DNA of 64,000 bases from assembly GCA_030512295.1 (NCBI GenBank), contig JAULSR010000004.1, forward strand, positions 2,604,001 through 2,668,000. Reading direction: 5' to 3'. Under the pieces are notes generated by a model. That model worked only from the letters and a program-made list of their open reading frames with translations, did not search any database and had not been told where the DNA came from. The position numbers and the translations under genes are program-made. Below, piece after piece: positions 63,286 to 64,000 of the stretch (its first letter is position 1; every line of letters starts with the position of its first letter). The stretch is from Bombardia bombarda (lineage: Eukaryota > Ascomycota > Sordariomycetes > Sordariales > Lasiosphaeriaceae).

Positions 63286-64000
63286 CTACTCGGTCTCCTC
63301 CAATTGCTGCCCGATTCCCAGATGCCACTTCATCTCATTGAACCCCCCAGTGGAAGGCAAGCGTACCGGTATATTCAGGACCTTGTCATCATCAAGCGCG
63401 TCCGTCTCGTCTGTGTGGAACCGCTTGGTAGCCGTCAGCAGCAGCTTGAACACGCACGCCATTCTCCGCGACTTTCGAGCCTTCCCTCCCAGCTTCAGCA
63501 GCTCACGCAGCAGCTCCTCTGCATCATCTGACGTCTCGCCGTTGTTGAGATAAAACGGTAGCCCTTCTATGACACACACCACCGTCGTCCCCGATGGCAG
63601 CTGCGCGAGCGCGCCCCCAAACCGCCTGAAGACGGCAGCCACATCGTCGCTGTCGAAACCGCCCATGCCAAACGCTTTGGCGAGGTCGAGGTCCTTGCAG
63701 CGCGTCAACAGCTGTGCCAGCAAACTGTTTAGGATGCCGCTTGGCGTCTCCCAGCTGCGATCGCTCGAAGCATGCCGCCCACAGAAGAAGTAGAGCGGCA
63801 CGATGTCTGGCCGACTGACGCGACCTGGCCCGGGCGAGCGGAGCTGTTCCAGTGCAAAAACGAGACGGCCGCAGACGAACGCCATGGCCGATGTCCGCTG
63901 CGAGCCGTCCTGCGCATTGCCGTTCACAATGAGCGTGGTTGAGCGTCCCGCCGTCACCCAGGCCGCTAGCTTGGCTGATTTGATCACGTACACGCTTCGC
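63286..64000 (-). CDS. Partial NACHT/P-loop-type fungal protein cut by the right edge
   Basis: The C-terminal part of a larger protein; the frame is open to the window end and has no ATG, so the start lies outside. About 237 residues are visible. The opening VYVIKSAKLAAWVTAGRSTT followed by LIVNGNAQDGSQRTSAMAFV looks like the Walker A strand region of fungal STAND-like proteins in which the P-loop lysine is replaced. VPLYFFCGRHASSDRSWETP and SGILNSLLAQLL follow, as in such proteins. The Walker B-like strand is TTVVCVIEGLPFYLNN, and CVFKLLLTATKRF is a sensor-like strand. It is therefore probably a degenerate NTPase domain of the kind found in fungal NLR-like or incompatibility proteins, with no C-terminal repeats after it. 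Confidence 0.7.
   Translation of the reverse strand, partial: RSVYVIKSAKLAAWVTAGRSTTLIVNGNAQDGSQRTSAMAFVCGRLVFALEQLRSPGPGRVSRPDIVPLYFFCGRHASSDRSWETPSGILNSLLAQLLTRCKDLDLAKAFGMGGFDSDDVAAVFRRFGGALAQLPSGTTVVCVIEGLPFYLNNGETSDDAEELLRELLKLGGKARKSRRMACVFKLLLTATKRFHTDETDALDDDKVLNIPVRLPSTGGFNEMKWHLGIGQQLEETE

Noticed and set aside
1..64000. CRISPR arrays, prophage, bacterial operons or riboswitches
   Set aside because: The window is fungal nuclear DNA with spliced genes. The tandem repeats present have no spacer structure, and no bacterial-type features were seen.

Overview
The window comes from the nuclear genome of a filamentous ascomycete (Pezizomycotina). The evidence is short 50-70 nt introns with GTRNGY-type donors, HET-domain and STAND/NACHT proteins, a Pth11-like rhodopsin-domain protein, a LysM/CBM18 lectin, a CE1 acetyl xylan esterase, a pisatin-demethylase-type P450 and an intron-bearing tRNA-Pro(CGG). 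The repertoire suggests a plant- or host-associated species. The class (for example Sordariomycetes) cannot be fixed from the sequence alone.

Layout. 0.6-5.1 kb: a secreted phosphoesterase/phospholipase C-type gene and a seven-helix rhodopsin-domain gene, both on the minus strand and each with one in-frame stop codon. 7.3-12.0 kb: an NAD(P)H quinone-oxidoreductase-like MDR gene, a 74-residue cysteine-rich secreted protein and an acetyl xylan esterase. 13.2-15.6 kb: relic of a long coiled-coil protein. 15.6-22.3 kb: mostly non-coding, with a 7 x 19 bp minisatellite and one conserved secreted/membrane-anchored unknown. 22.3-33.6 kb: STAND NTPase, LysM-CBM18 protein, P450 (one-base frameshift), HET-domain protein and APH-fold kinase. 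33.6-38 kb: gene-empty, with degenerate repeats. 38-47.3 kb: a Whi5-type G1/S repressor, an F-box protein split by a UAG codon, and a coiled-coil unknown with a GC-AG intron. 48.3-52.2 kb: a decayed zone holding a truncated DUF3176 gene, tRNA-Pro, and two inverted copies of a small unknown gene with conserved flanks. 52.5-58.2 kb: UDP-glucose dehydrogenase and a GT4 glycosyltransferase, divergently transcribed. 59.8-62.5 kb: dynamin/Mx-like GTPase. The right edge cuts a P-loop/NACHT-type gene.

Working together. UDP-glucose dehydrogenase could supply UDP-glucuronate to the GT4 enzyme with C-terminal membrane helices, which points to a glucuronoglycolipid or glucuronoglycan. The phosphoesterase, cysteine-rich protein, acetyl xylan esterase and LysM-CBM18 protein form a secreted, host-facing set. 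STAND, HET, the right-edge NACHT-like protein and the dynamin are typical non-self-recognition or stress genes.

The two most unusual features are these. First, there is an unusual load of single-lesion reading frames. Five in-frame stops, four of them UAG, fall inside otherwise continuous frames; two sit where family knowledge suggests a tryptophan. Three one-base frameshifts occur at or beside homopolymers. Second, a previously unnamed inverted pair (49.7-52.2 kb) carries a small two-copy protein family with shared 5' and 3' flanks. All exon models were built by eye from frame continuity and splice consensus, without transcript evidence.
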